Shown: positions 39,746-47,648 of the stretch, in pieces
How the letters are laid out: every line of letters starts with the position of its first letter
Position numbering within the stretch: position 1 is the first letter of the stretch
From: Anaerolineae bacterium
GTDB lineage: Bacteria > Chloroflexota > Anaerolineae > Promineifilales > Promineifilaceae
Direction of reading: 5' to 3'
Assembly: GCA_020848035.1 (NCBI GenBank)
Contig: JADLAX010000068.1
Span: 41,688 to 105,687 of the forward strand
Length of the DNA: 64,000 nt
Translations under genes and position numbers: made by a program
The notes under the pieces: generated by a model
Database searches by the model: none
Told to the model about the DNA's origin: nothing
The model's input: the letters and a program-made list of their open reading frames with translations, nothing else

Positions 39746-40777
39746 CTAAACAGTAAGCACCAGCTTGCCGACCACATCCCCTTCTGCCAACCGACGCAGG
39801 GCGGCAACCCCGTCGCTGAGCGGGTAGATAGAGTCGATGACGGGGCGGAGACGGCCGTTAAAAATCAGGCCCATCACCGTTTCGTAATCGGCCGAGGTGC
39901 CCATGGTGCTGCCGATGATGCTGAGGTGTTTGCCAAAAATCAGCCGATTGTCGATCTCAAACTTGGGGCCGCTGGTGTTGCCCACGGTAAGCAGCCGCCC
40001 GCCGCGTTTGAGGGCACGCATCGAGGTGGCGAAGGTCGCCGCGCCCACGTTATCGACCACGATGTCGACGCCGCGCCGGTTGGTGGCCTTAAAAATCGCC
40101 TTGCCCCAATCTTCCTCGTTGCGGTTGATGAGCACATCGGCCCCCAGGGCTTCGGCTTTGGCCAGCTTGGCGGCGGAGGATCCCACGACGTAGATGCGGC
40201 CCGCCCCGGCGAGTTGGGCAATCTGGATAGCGGCCGTATTCACCCCACCACCGGCCCCAACGATGAGCACCGTTTCGCCCGGTCGCAGCCCGCCCCGGGT
40301 AATGAGCGAGTGCCAGGCGGTGACGTACACCAGGGAGGCAGCGGCGGCGTCTTCAAAGTTGGCAGCGTCGGGCATTTTGAGCAGGTTACGGGCGGGAACG
40401 GCCGTATATTCCGCAAAAAAGCCGTCAACATGTTCGCCCAAAATGGCGAAGTTGTCGCTCAGGTTGTCCTGGCCGCGCCGCCCGAAGGTGTCGGTGTCGC
40501 TGCCGAGGGTGGGGTTAACCGCCACCCGGTCGCCCACGGCAAAGTCGGTGACGCGGCTGCCCACCTGGGCCACCACCCCCGCGCCGTCGCTGCCCATGAT
40601 GTGCGGCAGCTTCAGGTTCAAACCGGGCCAACCTTCCAGCACCCATAAATCCAGCCGGTTCAGCGCGGCCGCTTTGACGGCCAGCAGCACCTCATCCGGG
40701 CCAATTTCCGGCTCTGGCACGGTGGTGAACTGCACGTTTTCCAGGGAACCATGTTCGTAAAACAGAACAGCTTTCAT
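39746..40777 (-). CDS. Zinc-free MDR-family oxidoreductase (quinone reductase-like)
   Basis: 343 residues from the ATG at 40777, with AAGGA upstream. The nucleotide-binding motif is VLIVGAGGGVNTAAIQIA (about 175-192, a GxGxxG variant typical of NADPH-dependent MDRs). The catalytic zinc ligands of alcohol dehydrogenases are replaced (LNRLDLWVLEG and MGSDGAG in place of Cys and GHE), and the four structural cysteines are absent. It is therefore a zinc-independent quinone or enoyl reductase rather than an alcohol dehydrogenase. Substrate unknown. Confidence 0.85.
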   Translation of the reverse strand: MKAVLFYEHGSLENVQFTTVPEPEIGPDEVLLAVKAAALNRLDLWVLEGWPGLNLKLPHIMGSDGAGVVAQVGSRVTDFAVGDRVAVNPTLGSDTDTFGRRGQDNLSDNFAILGEHVDGFFAEYTAVPARNLLKMPDAANFEDAAAASLVYVTAWHSLITRGGLRPGETVLIVGAGGGVNTAAIQIAQLAGAGRIYVVGSSAAKLAKAEALGADVLINRNEEDWGKAIFKATNRRGVDIVVDNVGAATFATSMRALKRGGRLLTVGNTSGPKFEIDNRLIFGKHLSIIGSTMGTSADYETVMGLIFNGRLRPVIDSIYPLSDGVAALRRLAEGDVVGKLVLTV

Positions 40778-40802
40778 GGCAGTATCCTTTGGGTAAAGTG
40801 AT

Positions 40803-40846
40803 GCGTGAAACGTGATGCCTCTCTGGTCACGTTTCACGTCTCACGT
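40803..40846. repeat. Intergenic inverted repeat, GTGAAACGTGA family (copy 4)
   Basis: GCGTGAAACGTGATG, loop, GTCACGTTTCACGTCTCACG. Between the reductase and the TPR gene. Confidence 0.8.
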
Positions 40847-40849
40847 TGG

Positions 40850-41341
40850 TTAATCGTCCCAGACTTCGTCGAGGTGGTCTTTGTAATAATCCAGCGGGTC
40901 GGCGTAGGCCAGAATGTTTTCGTCGGTGGTGGTGTGCAGCAGCAGTTCCAACAGCAGGCGCACGGCTTCGTCCTCACGGCCGTCGCTGTAATACGCCAGG
41001 GCCAGGAATACCTTGCCGCTGTTGTTTTCCGGGTAATCGGCCACGGCTTTTTCCAGGGTTTTGACGGCTTCGGTGATGTTGCCAACATTGCGCTGGCTGC
41101 TGCCCAGGCAGACCAGGCATTCTTGCAAATCGCTGCCGCTCAGCCCGGCTTTAATCGCTTTTTGGTAGTAGGGGATAGCCTGCTTTTCTTCGCCCATAAC
41201 GTCGTAGGAGCCGCCCACTTCGTATAGGACGCGGGGTTCGTTGGGATGTTCTGCCAGCAAATCAAGCAGCAATATTTGGGACGCTTCCAGGTCATCTTCT
41301 CGGCGCAGCTTTTTGGCACGAGTAATGGTTTCTTCAATCAC
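40850..41341 (-). CDS. Tetratricopeptide-repeat protein
   Basis: 163 residues from a GTG start with AGGAG upstream. Three to four TPR units are visible, for example EPRVLYEVGGSYDVMGEEKQ and NSGKVFLALAYYSDGREDEA. The C-terminus is acidic and rich in Tyr/Trp. No signal peptide, so cytoplasmic; probably a protein-protein scaffold. It resembles the small TPR_5 proteins of Firmicutes and Chloroflexota. It is upstream of the reductase on the same strand, separated by a repeat. Confidence 0.82.
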   Translation of the reverse strand: MIEETITRAKKLRREDDLEASQILLLDLLAEHPNEPRVLYEVGGSYDVMGEEKQAIPYYQKAIKAGLSGSDLQECLVCLGSSQRNVGNITEAVKTLEKAVADYPENNSGKVFLALAYYSDGREDEAVRLLLELLLHTTTDENILAYADPLDYYKDHLDEVWDD

Positions 41342-41385
41342 GGTTTAACTCCTAAGCTTGCCGCAGAAAACAGATTTCCTTTTTT

Positions 41386-41448
41386 GCCACGGATGCGCAC
41401 GGATTTGCACTGAGTATTGGGTCTATCCGTGATAATTCGTGTTAATCA
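41386..41448. repeat. Dispersed CACGGATTTGCAC-type intergenic repeat
   Basis: GCCACGGATGCGCACGGATT, then an inverse half ATCCGTGATAATTCGTGTTA. It belongs to the CACGGATT / ACACAGATT word family; compare 18598 and 26848. Confidence 0.7.
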
Positions 41449-41609
41449 ATGGCAAATACATCAATCGCAAACAAGTTTGCACACGAAATGCGGCGTTTTC
41501 TGCTGGGATGGTTGTGTAAGGGAATGATAGACAGTGCCGATAAAACTCGCAAATGGAATCTTGCCGGTTTACGGCCGTTTTGGTATCGTCACCTCAGAAA
41601 TGACAATTT

Positions 41610-41640
41610 AACCGCAGAGGCGCAGAGGGCGCAGAGTGAA
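41610..41640 (+). repeat. Dispersed CGCAGAGGCGCAGAG word
   Basis: ACCGCAGAGGCGCAGAGGGC then GCAGAGTGAAG, immediately before the ribosome-binding site of the 41654 gene. The same word is dispersed in many bacterial genomes. Confidence 0.7.
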
Positions 41641-41653
41641 GAAGGATTGTGAG

Positions 41654-42220
41654 ATGGCGAAGGCAGTGAGTCAGCATGTGTGGGGAAAATTATTCGAGGA
41701 GAGGGTGGGCGGCAACGGCCGTTCCGCCCTGCTGCTCACCCAACTCAAGCCGGAAATGGAGTCTGAGCAGTCGCTCACGCTGCGCCTGGCTTTTGTGGTG
41801 ATGGGCACGGAGGTGCCGCTGTTCCCCAGCTTTCTGGTTGATGATTGGGGCGGCGAAGTGCGCGGCACGGCGGTTTACAGCTGGGTGCGCGAAAACGGCA
41901 ACCAGTTTCCCCGCGCCGAGATTTTTGGCTTTGATCGCCAGGGCAACAGCGTGCAATTTTTTGTGCGTGAGCTGGAGCTGTATGCTCGGCTGCTCTGTTT
42001 TGCCTACCCCAACGCGCAGACGCCTCTGGCTGAAGGGAAATTGGTTCACGCCGTTCTGCTGCCAGACGCTTCTGCTGCCGAGGTTGAGAAAATAAAACGG
42101 CCGTCTGAGATCAAACGGCCGTTGGCTTCTGCGCGGGTCACCTGGTGGCAGGTGCCACTCGATCTACCCCACTTCGACTTCAGCCTGCTCGATGATGCGC
42201 AGGCCTCTGAGTTTATTTGA
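41654..42220 (+). CDS. Conserved-looking hypothetical protein
   Basis: 188 residues from the ATG with AAGGA upstream. No signal peptide or membrane helix. Mixed alpha/beta composition with aromatic-rich strands (VRELELYARLLCFAYP; ARVTWWQVPLDLPHFDF). It contains NGR and KRP tripeptides created by the ACGGCCGT octamer, of which it has three copies. I recognise no family. It is flanked by repeats on both sides and convergent with RNase J. Confidence 0.55.
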   Translation: MAKAVSQHVWGKLFEERVGGNGRSALLLTQLKPEMESEQSLTLRLAFVVMGTEVPLFPSFLVDDWGGEVRGTAVYSWVRENGNQFPRAEIFGFDRQGNSVQFFVRELELYARLLCFAYPNAQTPLAEGKLVHAVLLPDASAAEVEKIKRPSEIKRPLASARVTWWQVPLDLPHFDFSLLDDAQASEFI

Positions 42221-42262
42221 GTGAAACGTGAAACGTGAGAAGAGGTCAATCACGTTTCACGC
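42221..42262. repeat. Intergenic inverted repeat, GTGAAACGTGA family (copy 5)
   Basis: GTGAAACGTGAAACGTGA, loop, TCACGTTTCACGC. It starts at the base after the stop codon of the 41654 gene and lies between convergent genes, so it may act as a terminator-like stem. Confidence 0.85.
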
Positions 42263-42289
42263 TTCAACCCTCCTACGCTTCACTAAATT

Positions 42290-43930
42290 TTATTTAATCA
42301 CCACCTGCACAATGGGCCGACGGCCGGTTTCGGCGTAAAGGTAGCGGCTCAGGGCATCTTCGATCTTTTTATCCAGCCCCTGACTATGCCCGGCAAACTG
42401 CTTCACGATCTGGTCGATCTTGCCCTTGGCCCCCTCCAGCAGCTTTTCCTCGTCACGCCGGTCGATGAAACCGCGCGAGATGATTTCCGGTTGGCCCACC
42501 ATCTGGCCGCTGCCGTTCAGGCTGATGACGGCAAAAAAGAGGCCGCCCTGCGCCAGCTTTTCGCGGTCGCGCAGCACGGGCCAATCAATCTCGCCCACGC
42601 TGTCGCCATCAACAAAGATGTAGCCGCCGCGCATGCGGGGCATGATTTGCAGGGATTCGGCCGACAGTTCCAGCGGCGTGCCGTTTTCGATGATGGCGAT
42701 GTTTTCGGCCGGGATGCCCAGTTCCTGGGCCATGACGGCGTGCTGCTTCAGGTGGCGCAGCTCGCCGTGGATGGGCAGCAGGTATTTCGGCCGTACCAGG
42801 TTGATCATCAGCTTCATCTCTTCCTGGCTGGCGTGGCCAGAAACGTGCACGTCGGCGATGTTTTCGTAGAGCACGTTGGCCCCCCGGCGGAACATCTGGT
42901 TGATGGTGCGGTAGACCAGCTCTTCGTTGCCGGGAATGGCGTGGGCGGACAACACAATCGTGTCGCCCTCCTCGATTTGCAGCCGGTTGTGGTTGCCGCG
43001 CGCCAGCCGCCCCATCACCGCCGAGGGTTCGCCCTGCGAGCCGGTGGCCATGATGACCACTCGCTGCGGCGGCAGCGAGGAAATATCACCGATGTCAATG
43101 AGGGTGGCTTCGTCAATTTTGAGGTAGCCCAGGTCCATGGCCATTTTGGTGTTGTCGCGCATGGAACGGCCGGTGATGGCCAGGTAACGGCCGTATCGCT
43201 CCGCCGTGTCGGCTACCAGCTGGATGCGTGAAATGAGCGAGGCAAAGCTGGCGACGATGATGCGCCCCGGCGCATCGCGGAACATCTTGTCGAAGGCCAG
43301 CTCGATGTCTCTTTCCGATTTGGTCCAGCCCGGTCGGTCGGCGTTGGTGCTGTCGGCCAGCAGGCACAGCACACCGCGCTGCGAAAACTCGGCCAGCTTG
43401 GCAAAGTCGGGCGGCCAGCCATCGGCGGGGGTGTGGTCGAATTTGTAGTCGCCGGTGTGCACCACCAGCCCGGCGGGGGTGGTGACGCCAAAGCCGACGC
43501 AGTCGGGAATGCTGTGGGCCACGTGAAACGGTTCCACGGTGAAATGTTTACCCAGCTTCAGCACGTCGCCCGCTTCAAAGGTGATGAGCTGCACCTCTTT
43601 TTTCAGCGACGAGCGGCGCATCTTCACGTCGATCAGCCCGGCGGTGAGCGGTGTGGCGTAAATCGGCGCGTTGATGTCGCGCATGACGTGCGGCAGGGCA
43701 CCTACGTGATCTTCGTGGCCGTGGGTGATGAGCACCGCCACGATGTTGTCCAGGCGGTCCAGCAAATATTTGTAGTCAGGAATGATGGCATCCACCCCCA
43801 GCATATCGTTTTGGGGGAACATGATCCCGGCGTCGATGACGAGAATTTCATCCTCGTATTCAATGACGGTCATGTTTTTGCCAATTTCGCCGCATCCACC
43901 CAGGGGGATGATGCGCAGTTTTGTGTTCAT
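42290..43930 (-). CDS. rnj: Ribonuclease J
   Basis: From the ATG with GGAGG at 43930, 546 residues, as usual for RNase J. The metallo-beta-lactamase motif is H70-x-H72-x-D74-H75 (THGHEDHVG), followed by the beta-CASP motifs: DSTNADRPG, GRSMRDNTKMA, ATGSQGEPSAVMGR, and the distal LPIHGELRHL. The C-terminal domain has the RDEEKL-type segment. It combines endonuclease and 5'-3' exonuclease activity in mRNA decay and rRNA maturation. It stands alone downstream of the PP2C gene. Confidence 0.95.
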   Translation of the reverse strand: MNTKLRIIPLGGCGEIGKNMTVIEYEDEILVIDAGIMFPQNDMLGVDAIIPDYKYLLDRLDNIVAVLITHGHEDHVGALPHVMRDINAPIYATPLTAGLIDVKMRRSSLKKEVQLITFEAGDVLKLGKHFTVEPFHVAHSIPDCVGFGVTTPAGLVVHTGDYKFDHTPADGWPPDFAKLAEFSQRGVLCLLADSTNADRPGWTKSERDIELAFDKMFRDAPGRIIVASFASLISRIQLVADTAERYGRYLAITGRSMRDNTKMAMDLGYLKIDEATLIDIGDISSLPPQRVVIMATGSQGEPSAVMGRLARGNHNRLQIEEGDTIVLSAHAIPGNEELVYRTINQMFRRGANVLYENIADVHVSGHASQEEMKLMINLVRPKYLLPIHGELRHLKQHAVMAQELGIPAENIAIIENGTPLELSAESLQIMPRMRGGYIFVDGDSVGEIDWPVLRDREKLAQGGLFFAVISLNGSGQMVGQPEIISRGFIDRRDEEKLLEGAKGKIDQIVKQFAGHSQGLDKKIEDALSRYLYAETGRRPIVQVVIK

Positions 43931-44138
43931 AGAGCCTCCAAATGGTAACGAGAAGGCGGGGTGCCCCTCGATTATGTTAAGTTTTAGTGGGTGATAGGGC
44001 TGTGACCGGGCCAACGGCCGTTCCCCAGAAACACAGCTGGGTTGCCAAAGCCCCAGCCTGGCGGTTCTTTTGTTTACGTACTCGATTTTGAGGTGGTGTC
44101 ACAGAAGAAAAAATCATCTTGTGGACAGACGGCGGGTA

Positions 44139-45086
44139 TTATACACGGAGAAGGAACCAAACCAGAAATATGAGCAGGGATTGCACGAGCCCTAAAACGA
44201 CGGTATAGAGCCAAAGGGTGGAGCGGTGGGCGGCCGTTCCCGGGGGTGATTGCTGCCGATTGCCTATAACCAGTGAGTCTTGTGGCGCGGTAGTTTTGTG
44301 GGTCGTGGGGTGAGCAACGGCCGTTGCCTCACCATCAAAACGAATAATGGCCACCGAAATATTATCCTCACCGCCGCGCTCATTGGCTTTACGAATCAGG
44401 TTGGTGCAGGCTGCGTCCATCGTCTCCTGGCTCAGCACATAAGCAATTTCTTCGTCGGCCACATGGCGCGTCAGGCCGTCGGAGCAGAGGAACAGCATGT
44501 CACCCGTTTGCAGGGGCTGTTCAAACAGGTCAATTTTGGGCGAGCGTTCGGAGCCGAGGCTGTACAAAATGACGTTACGGCGGGGGTGGAAGTGGGCTTC
44601 TTCTTCGGTGATGGCCCCTTCTTCCACCAGCTTGGCCACCAGGCTCTGGTCTTTGGTGACTTGTTGGATACGGCCGTTGCGCCACAAATACCCCCGGCTG
44701 TCACCCACATTGGCAATATGAGCGCGGCCTTCGTGTAAAACGGCCGCTACCATCGTCGTCGCCATACGGCTGTTATCGTTGCGCTCCAGCACGTGTTGGC
44801 GCAGGTCGGTGTTGGCGGCCTGCATCGCATTCAGCAGCCGCTGGCCCAGGTCTGGCGACTCGCTGTCTTCCAGGTAATGAGTGATGGTGCGCTCGCTAGA
44901 GAGCTTGCTGGCCACTTCGCCCGCATCCGCGCCGCCCACCCCGTCGGCGACGATGTACAGCCAGCCGTGGCGGGCTTCTTCTTCTGGGCTGCCTGGCTCC
45001 CAGTAGGAAACAAAATCTTCGTTATGGTCGCGAACAAGACCGGTGTCGGTGCGGAGAATGGCGCTGATCTTTTCAGAATTTTTCAT
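44139..45086 (-). CDS. PP2C-family Ser/Thr protein phosphatase, membrane-anchored
   Basis: From the ATG at 45086, 315 residues. The PPM metal-binding motifs are RDHNED (19-24), VADGVGG (about 47-53), FLCSDGLTRHV, and GGEDNISVAIIRF. A linker follows, then a single C-terminal membrane helix, so the catalytic domain faces the cytoplasm. It would oppose Hanks-type Ser/Thr kinases; none is in the window. TATAGT lies 7 nt before the ATG, without a Shine-Dalgarno sequence. Confidence 0.92.
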   Translation of the reverse strand: MKNSEKISAILRTDTGLVRDHNEDFVSYWEPGSPEEEARHGWLYIVADGVGGADAGEVASKLSSERTITHYLEDSESPDLGQRLLNAMQAANTDLRQHVLERNDNSRMATTMVAAVLHEGRAHIANVGDSRGYLWRNGRIQQVTKDQSLVAKLVEEGAITEEEAHFHPRRNVILYSLGSERSPKIDLFEQPLQTGDMLFLCSDGLTRHVADEEIAYVLSQETMDAACTNLIRKANERGGEDNISVAIIRFDGEATAVAHPTTHKTTAPQDSLVIGNRQQSPPGTAAHRSTLWLYTVVLGLVQSLLIFLVWFLLRV

Positions 45087-45093
45087 GGCCAAA

Positions 45094-45099
45094 ACTATA
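45094..45099 (-). promoter_or_regulatory. -10-like TATAGT just upstream of the phosphatase ATG
   Basis: TATAGT is followed by 7 nt and the ATG. The third example in the window of a -10 hexamer at leaderless distance. Confidence 0.4.
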
Positions 45100-45163
45100 A
45101 CCTAGAAATCCGGGAAGGATCAACCGGGACTTCCGTTCTGGAGGCAAATCGTAGGGAATTTTT

Positions 45164-45229
45164 ATGTGCCACAGAGAAAACTGAGAAAAAAGAGAGAATC
45201 TCATTATCTCTATCTCCTCTGTGGCACAT
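45164..45229. repeat. Inverted CACAGAG repeat, long stem-loop
   Basis: ATGTGCCACAGAG and CTCTGTGGCACAT are exact inverse copies 40 bp apart. It ends 2 bp from the stop of the solute-binding-protein gene and may act as its terminator or mRNA-end stabiliser. Confidence 0.85.
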
Positions 45230-45231
45230 GA

Positions 45232-46521
45232 TTATCGGCTTACGCCCAGGCGGAAATATTCTTCCGTGCGGGTGTCAATAAGCTGGGCCGCTTCTTCGAC
45301 AGTGATGTCGCCGTAAAAGGCGCGTTCGATTTCTTCGTTGGCGGTGCCTTCAATTTCTTCCCAGGTGCTGATAACCGGCACCAGCCGCAGATTGGTGGCT
45401 GTGTCTAACCACACCTGGCTGTGGGCGGGCAGGGAACCGGGTTCCAAGAAAGCATCAGATTCCGCCACAGCGATGAGGGACGGCACGGTACGGCCGCTTC
45501 CGGCAATAATCGTCTGTCCTTCGACGGAGTTGGCAAACTCGATAAAGGCCCAGGCAGCGTTTTTGTTTGCGGTGGTGCTGGAGAGGCAGTAGGCGTCGCT
45601 GTGCAGCACGCCAACCGATTCCTTGCCGTTGGGCAGCGGGGCCACATCCCAGACAAAGCCTTCAATTTCGCGGAAGGTGGGGGTAGCCCGGCGGCTGTCG
45701 AAGAACATGGCGGTAGTGCCCGCTACAAAGCGGCTTTCGCTGTCCTGGGCCGCTTCTTCTTCGCGGCCCGGCACCACGCCGTGCACCTGGCGCAAATCGA
45801 CAAACCATTGCAGCGCTTCCTGCGCCGGGGGCCGGGTGATGGTGAGGCGGGTGGGGAATTCATCGCTGTTGACGATGGGGCCGCCATTTTGCCAGACAAA
45901 GGGAGCCAGCCGGTAGAGCGATGGTTCGATGCCCGCGCCGTACTGGTCGATGATGCCGTCGCCGTTGGTGTCTTTGGTGAGGGCAACGGCCGTTTTTACA
46001 AAATCATCCCAGGTCCAGTCCGCAGTGGGGTAAGCCACCCCCGCTTCGTCAAACAAAGCCTCGTTGTAATACACCACCAGGCTGGAAATATTTTGCGGAA
46101 TGCAGGTGATCACCCCGTCCCAGGTGAAGGCGTCGATGGTGATGGGGTAAAAATCTTCCGGCTGGATCAGCTCGCTGTCGGCCAGGTAGGGTCCTAGCGG
46201 TTCCAGCAGGTCGTTGGCGGCAAAGGCGGCGTAGCGGCGGTAGTTCATCAGGGTCACGTCTGGCGGGCTGCCCGCGGCAAATTCCGTGGCCAGGCGGGTG
46301 CGGTACTCGCTGGCTGACGGAATGTGCGTCACTTCAACAAAGACCTCGGGGTGGGTATCGTTAAAAGCAGCTACCAGCTCCGCGTAGGCTCTCTGCTCAG
46401 CCGGATCGCCGAAGGTTAAAAAGGTAACGGTTTGTGGCTCTTGCGAGCAGCTGATTAAAAATACAATGGCCAGCAGGAGGACAGCTTTTAAGCGTAAAGA
46501 CACACTTTTGGGGGGTTTCAT
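45232..46521 (-). CDS. Extracellular solute-binding lipoprotein, family 1 (UgpB/MalE-like)
   Basis: 429 residues, GAGGAAA upstream of the ATG. Lipobox FLISC (Cys25), then a complete family-1 SBP: VTFLTFGDPAEQRAYAELVA, GSPPDVTLMNYRRYAAFA, YYNEALFDEAGVAYPTADWT, and a Trp-rich C-terminal lobe. It is the last gene of an operon-like run with two permeases and a metallophosphoesterase, so it supplies their transporter. The ligand could be a sugar or, given the phosphatase, a glycerophosphodiester or its product; this is inference. Confidence 0.9.
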   Translation of the reverse strand: MKPPKSVSLRLKAVLLLAIVFLISCSQEPQTVTFLTFGDPAEQRAYAELVAAFNDTHPEVFVEVTHIPSASEYRTRLATEFAAGSPPDVTLMNYRRYAAFAANDLLEPLGPYLADSELIQPEDFYPITIDAFTWDGVITCIPQNISSLVVYYNEALFDEAGVAYPTADWTWDDFVKTAVALTKDTNGDGIIDQYGAGIEPSLYRLAPFVWQNGGPIVNSDEFPTRLTITRPPAQEALQWFVDLRQVHGVVPGREEEAAQDSESRFVAGTTAMFFDSRRATPTFREIEGFVWDVAPLPNGKESVGVLHSDAYCLSSTTANKNAAWAFIEFANSVEGQTIIAGSGRTVPSLIAVAESDAFLEPGSLPAHSQVWLDTATNLRLVPVISTWEEIEGTANEEIERAFYGDITVEEAAQLIDTRTEEYFRLGVSR

Positions 46522-46608
46522 GCAGGTATTTCCTCACTTCGTAGTGGCTCGCTGATTTGTGTAACTGGCAGACAGTTTCTCAAAATCATGCGGTGTGTAA
46601 TCTGCCCA

Positions 46609-47595
46609 TTACCTGACAGTGAGCGGCAAATAAAGTTGATTTTCGAAGAAATCGGGTTTGTATAGTGTGACGCTGTCGATGAGGTTGCCGCCCCGGCTGT
46701 AGAAGCGAAAATTGAGGCAGTGTGGATTAGCTTCAAGGCGCATCGCACCATAGTCCAAATTATAGCGCACAACGCTGCCAGGTACAGGGGTGCCCAGCGG
46801 GTAAATGCTGCGTCCACCCAGGCCGTTTACAAAGTAAGGAATGCCGTCTTGCTGCAGCCGCTCATAGGTGTGATCGTGCCCGGCGAGTACGGCCGTTGCG
46901 CCCCAGGCGGCAAACGGCCACTGCATGGTGGGGTCAGAACCGTGTGTGCTAGACGAGGAGTAGGGTGGGTGGTGCAGCGTCACCAGCTTCCACGGCGCGC
47001 TGCTGGTGGCGAGGGCATTTTGCAGCCAGGCAGCTTGAGTGGAGGTGGCGGTACGGCCGTCTGGCTCCCGGCTGTCGCTGTCCAGGGTAAACAGATGCAC
47101 TGGCCCCAGTTCAATTTCGTAGTACCGTTCGTTGCCGGGCAGGCTGAAGTAATCCAGGTACGGCTGCAGGTTGGTGCTGTTCCAGTCGTGGTTGCCGGGC
47201 ACGGGGAAAAAGCGATTTTGCGCCGCGCCTGGCCCGTAGCTGCCCGTGTAGCTGCCGATGTACTGCTGGTAATATTGGCCGATGTTGGCGTCGATGGTGC
47301 TGGCTGCGCCGCTGGGATAGTTGTTATCGCCCGTGGTGAGCACGTAATCGACGTTCCAGCTGTGGACCAGGTTGGCTACGTCTGCTTCTGGCTGGCCCGC
47401 CTCGCCAAAGTCGCCAATCACCGCCAGGGTGACTTCGCCAACGCAGGGGGCGTCGCTGGCAGTTCCGGCCATGATTTGGTAGACCCGGTTGGGCAGCTGC
47501 CCATTACACAGGAGGAGGAGGGTAACGGCCGTTACGACCAATATACCACCTCGCCCAAGCGTGTGCCTTTTGAAAGCGACCCATATATTTGACAT
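46609..47595 (-). CDS. Secreted metallophosphoesterase (purple acid phosphatase-like) with YLPL C-terminal tail
   Basis: From the ATG at 47595, 328 residues; the open frame upstream overlaps the permease gene and is rejected. N-terminal hydrophobic segment (about 15-33), then calcineurin-like motifs in order: IGDFGEAG, TTGDNNYPSG, VPGNHDWN, LHHPPYS, and AGHDHTYERL, the ligands of a two-metal centre. It resembles the purple-acid-phosphatase branch. The very end, ENQLYLPLTVR, resembles a C-terminal (V/I)YLPL motif I associate with secreted Chloroflexota proteins. It lies between permease and binding-protein genes of an ABC transporter. Confidence 0.85.
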   Translation of the reverse strand: MSNIWVAFKRHTLGRGGILVVTAVTLLLLCNGQLPNRVYQIMAGTASDAPCVGEVTLAVIGDFGEAGQPEADVANLVHSWNVDYVLTTGDNNYPSGAASTIDANIGQYYQQYIGSYTGSYGPGAAQNRFFPVPGNHDWNSTNLQPYLDYFSLPGNERYYEIELGPVHLFTLDSDSREPDGRTATSTQAAWLQNALATSSAPWKLVTLHHPPYSSSSTHGSDPTMQWPFAAWGATAVLAGHDHTYERLQQDGIPYFVNGLGGRSIYPLGTPVPGSVVRYNLDYGAMRLEANPHCLNFRFYSRGGNLIDSVTLYKPDFFENQLYLPLTVR

Positions 47596-47648
47596 AAACT
47601 TACACCGATGGGGCTGTCTGGCCTCCTTTAGCGTGTAGAAACGTCGGG

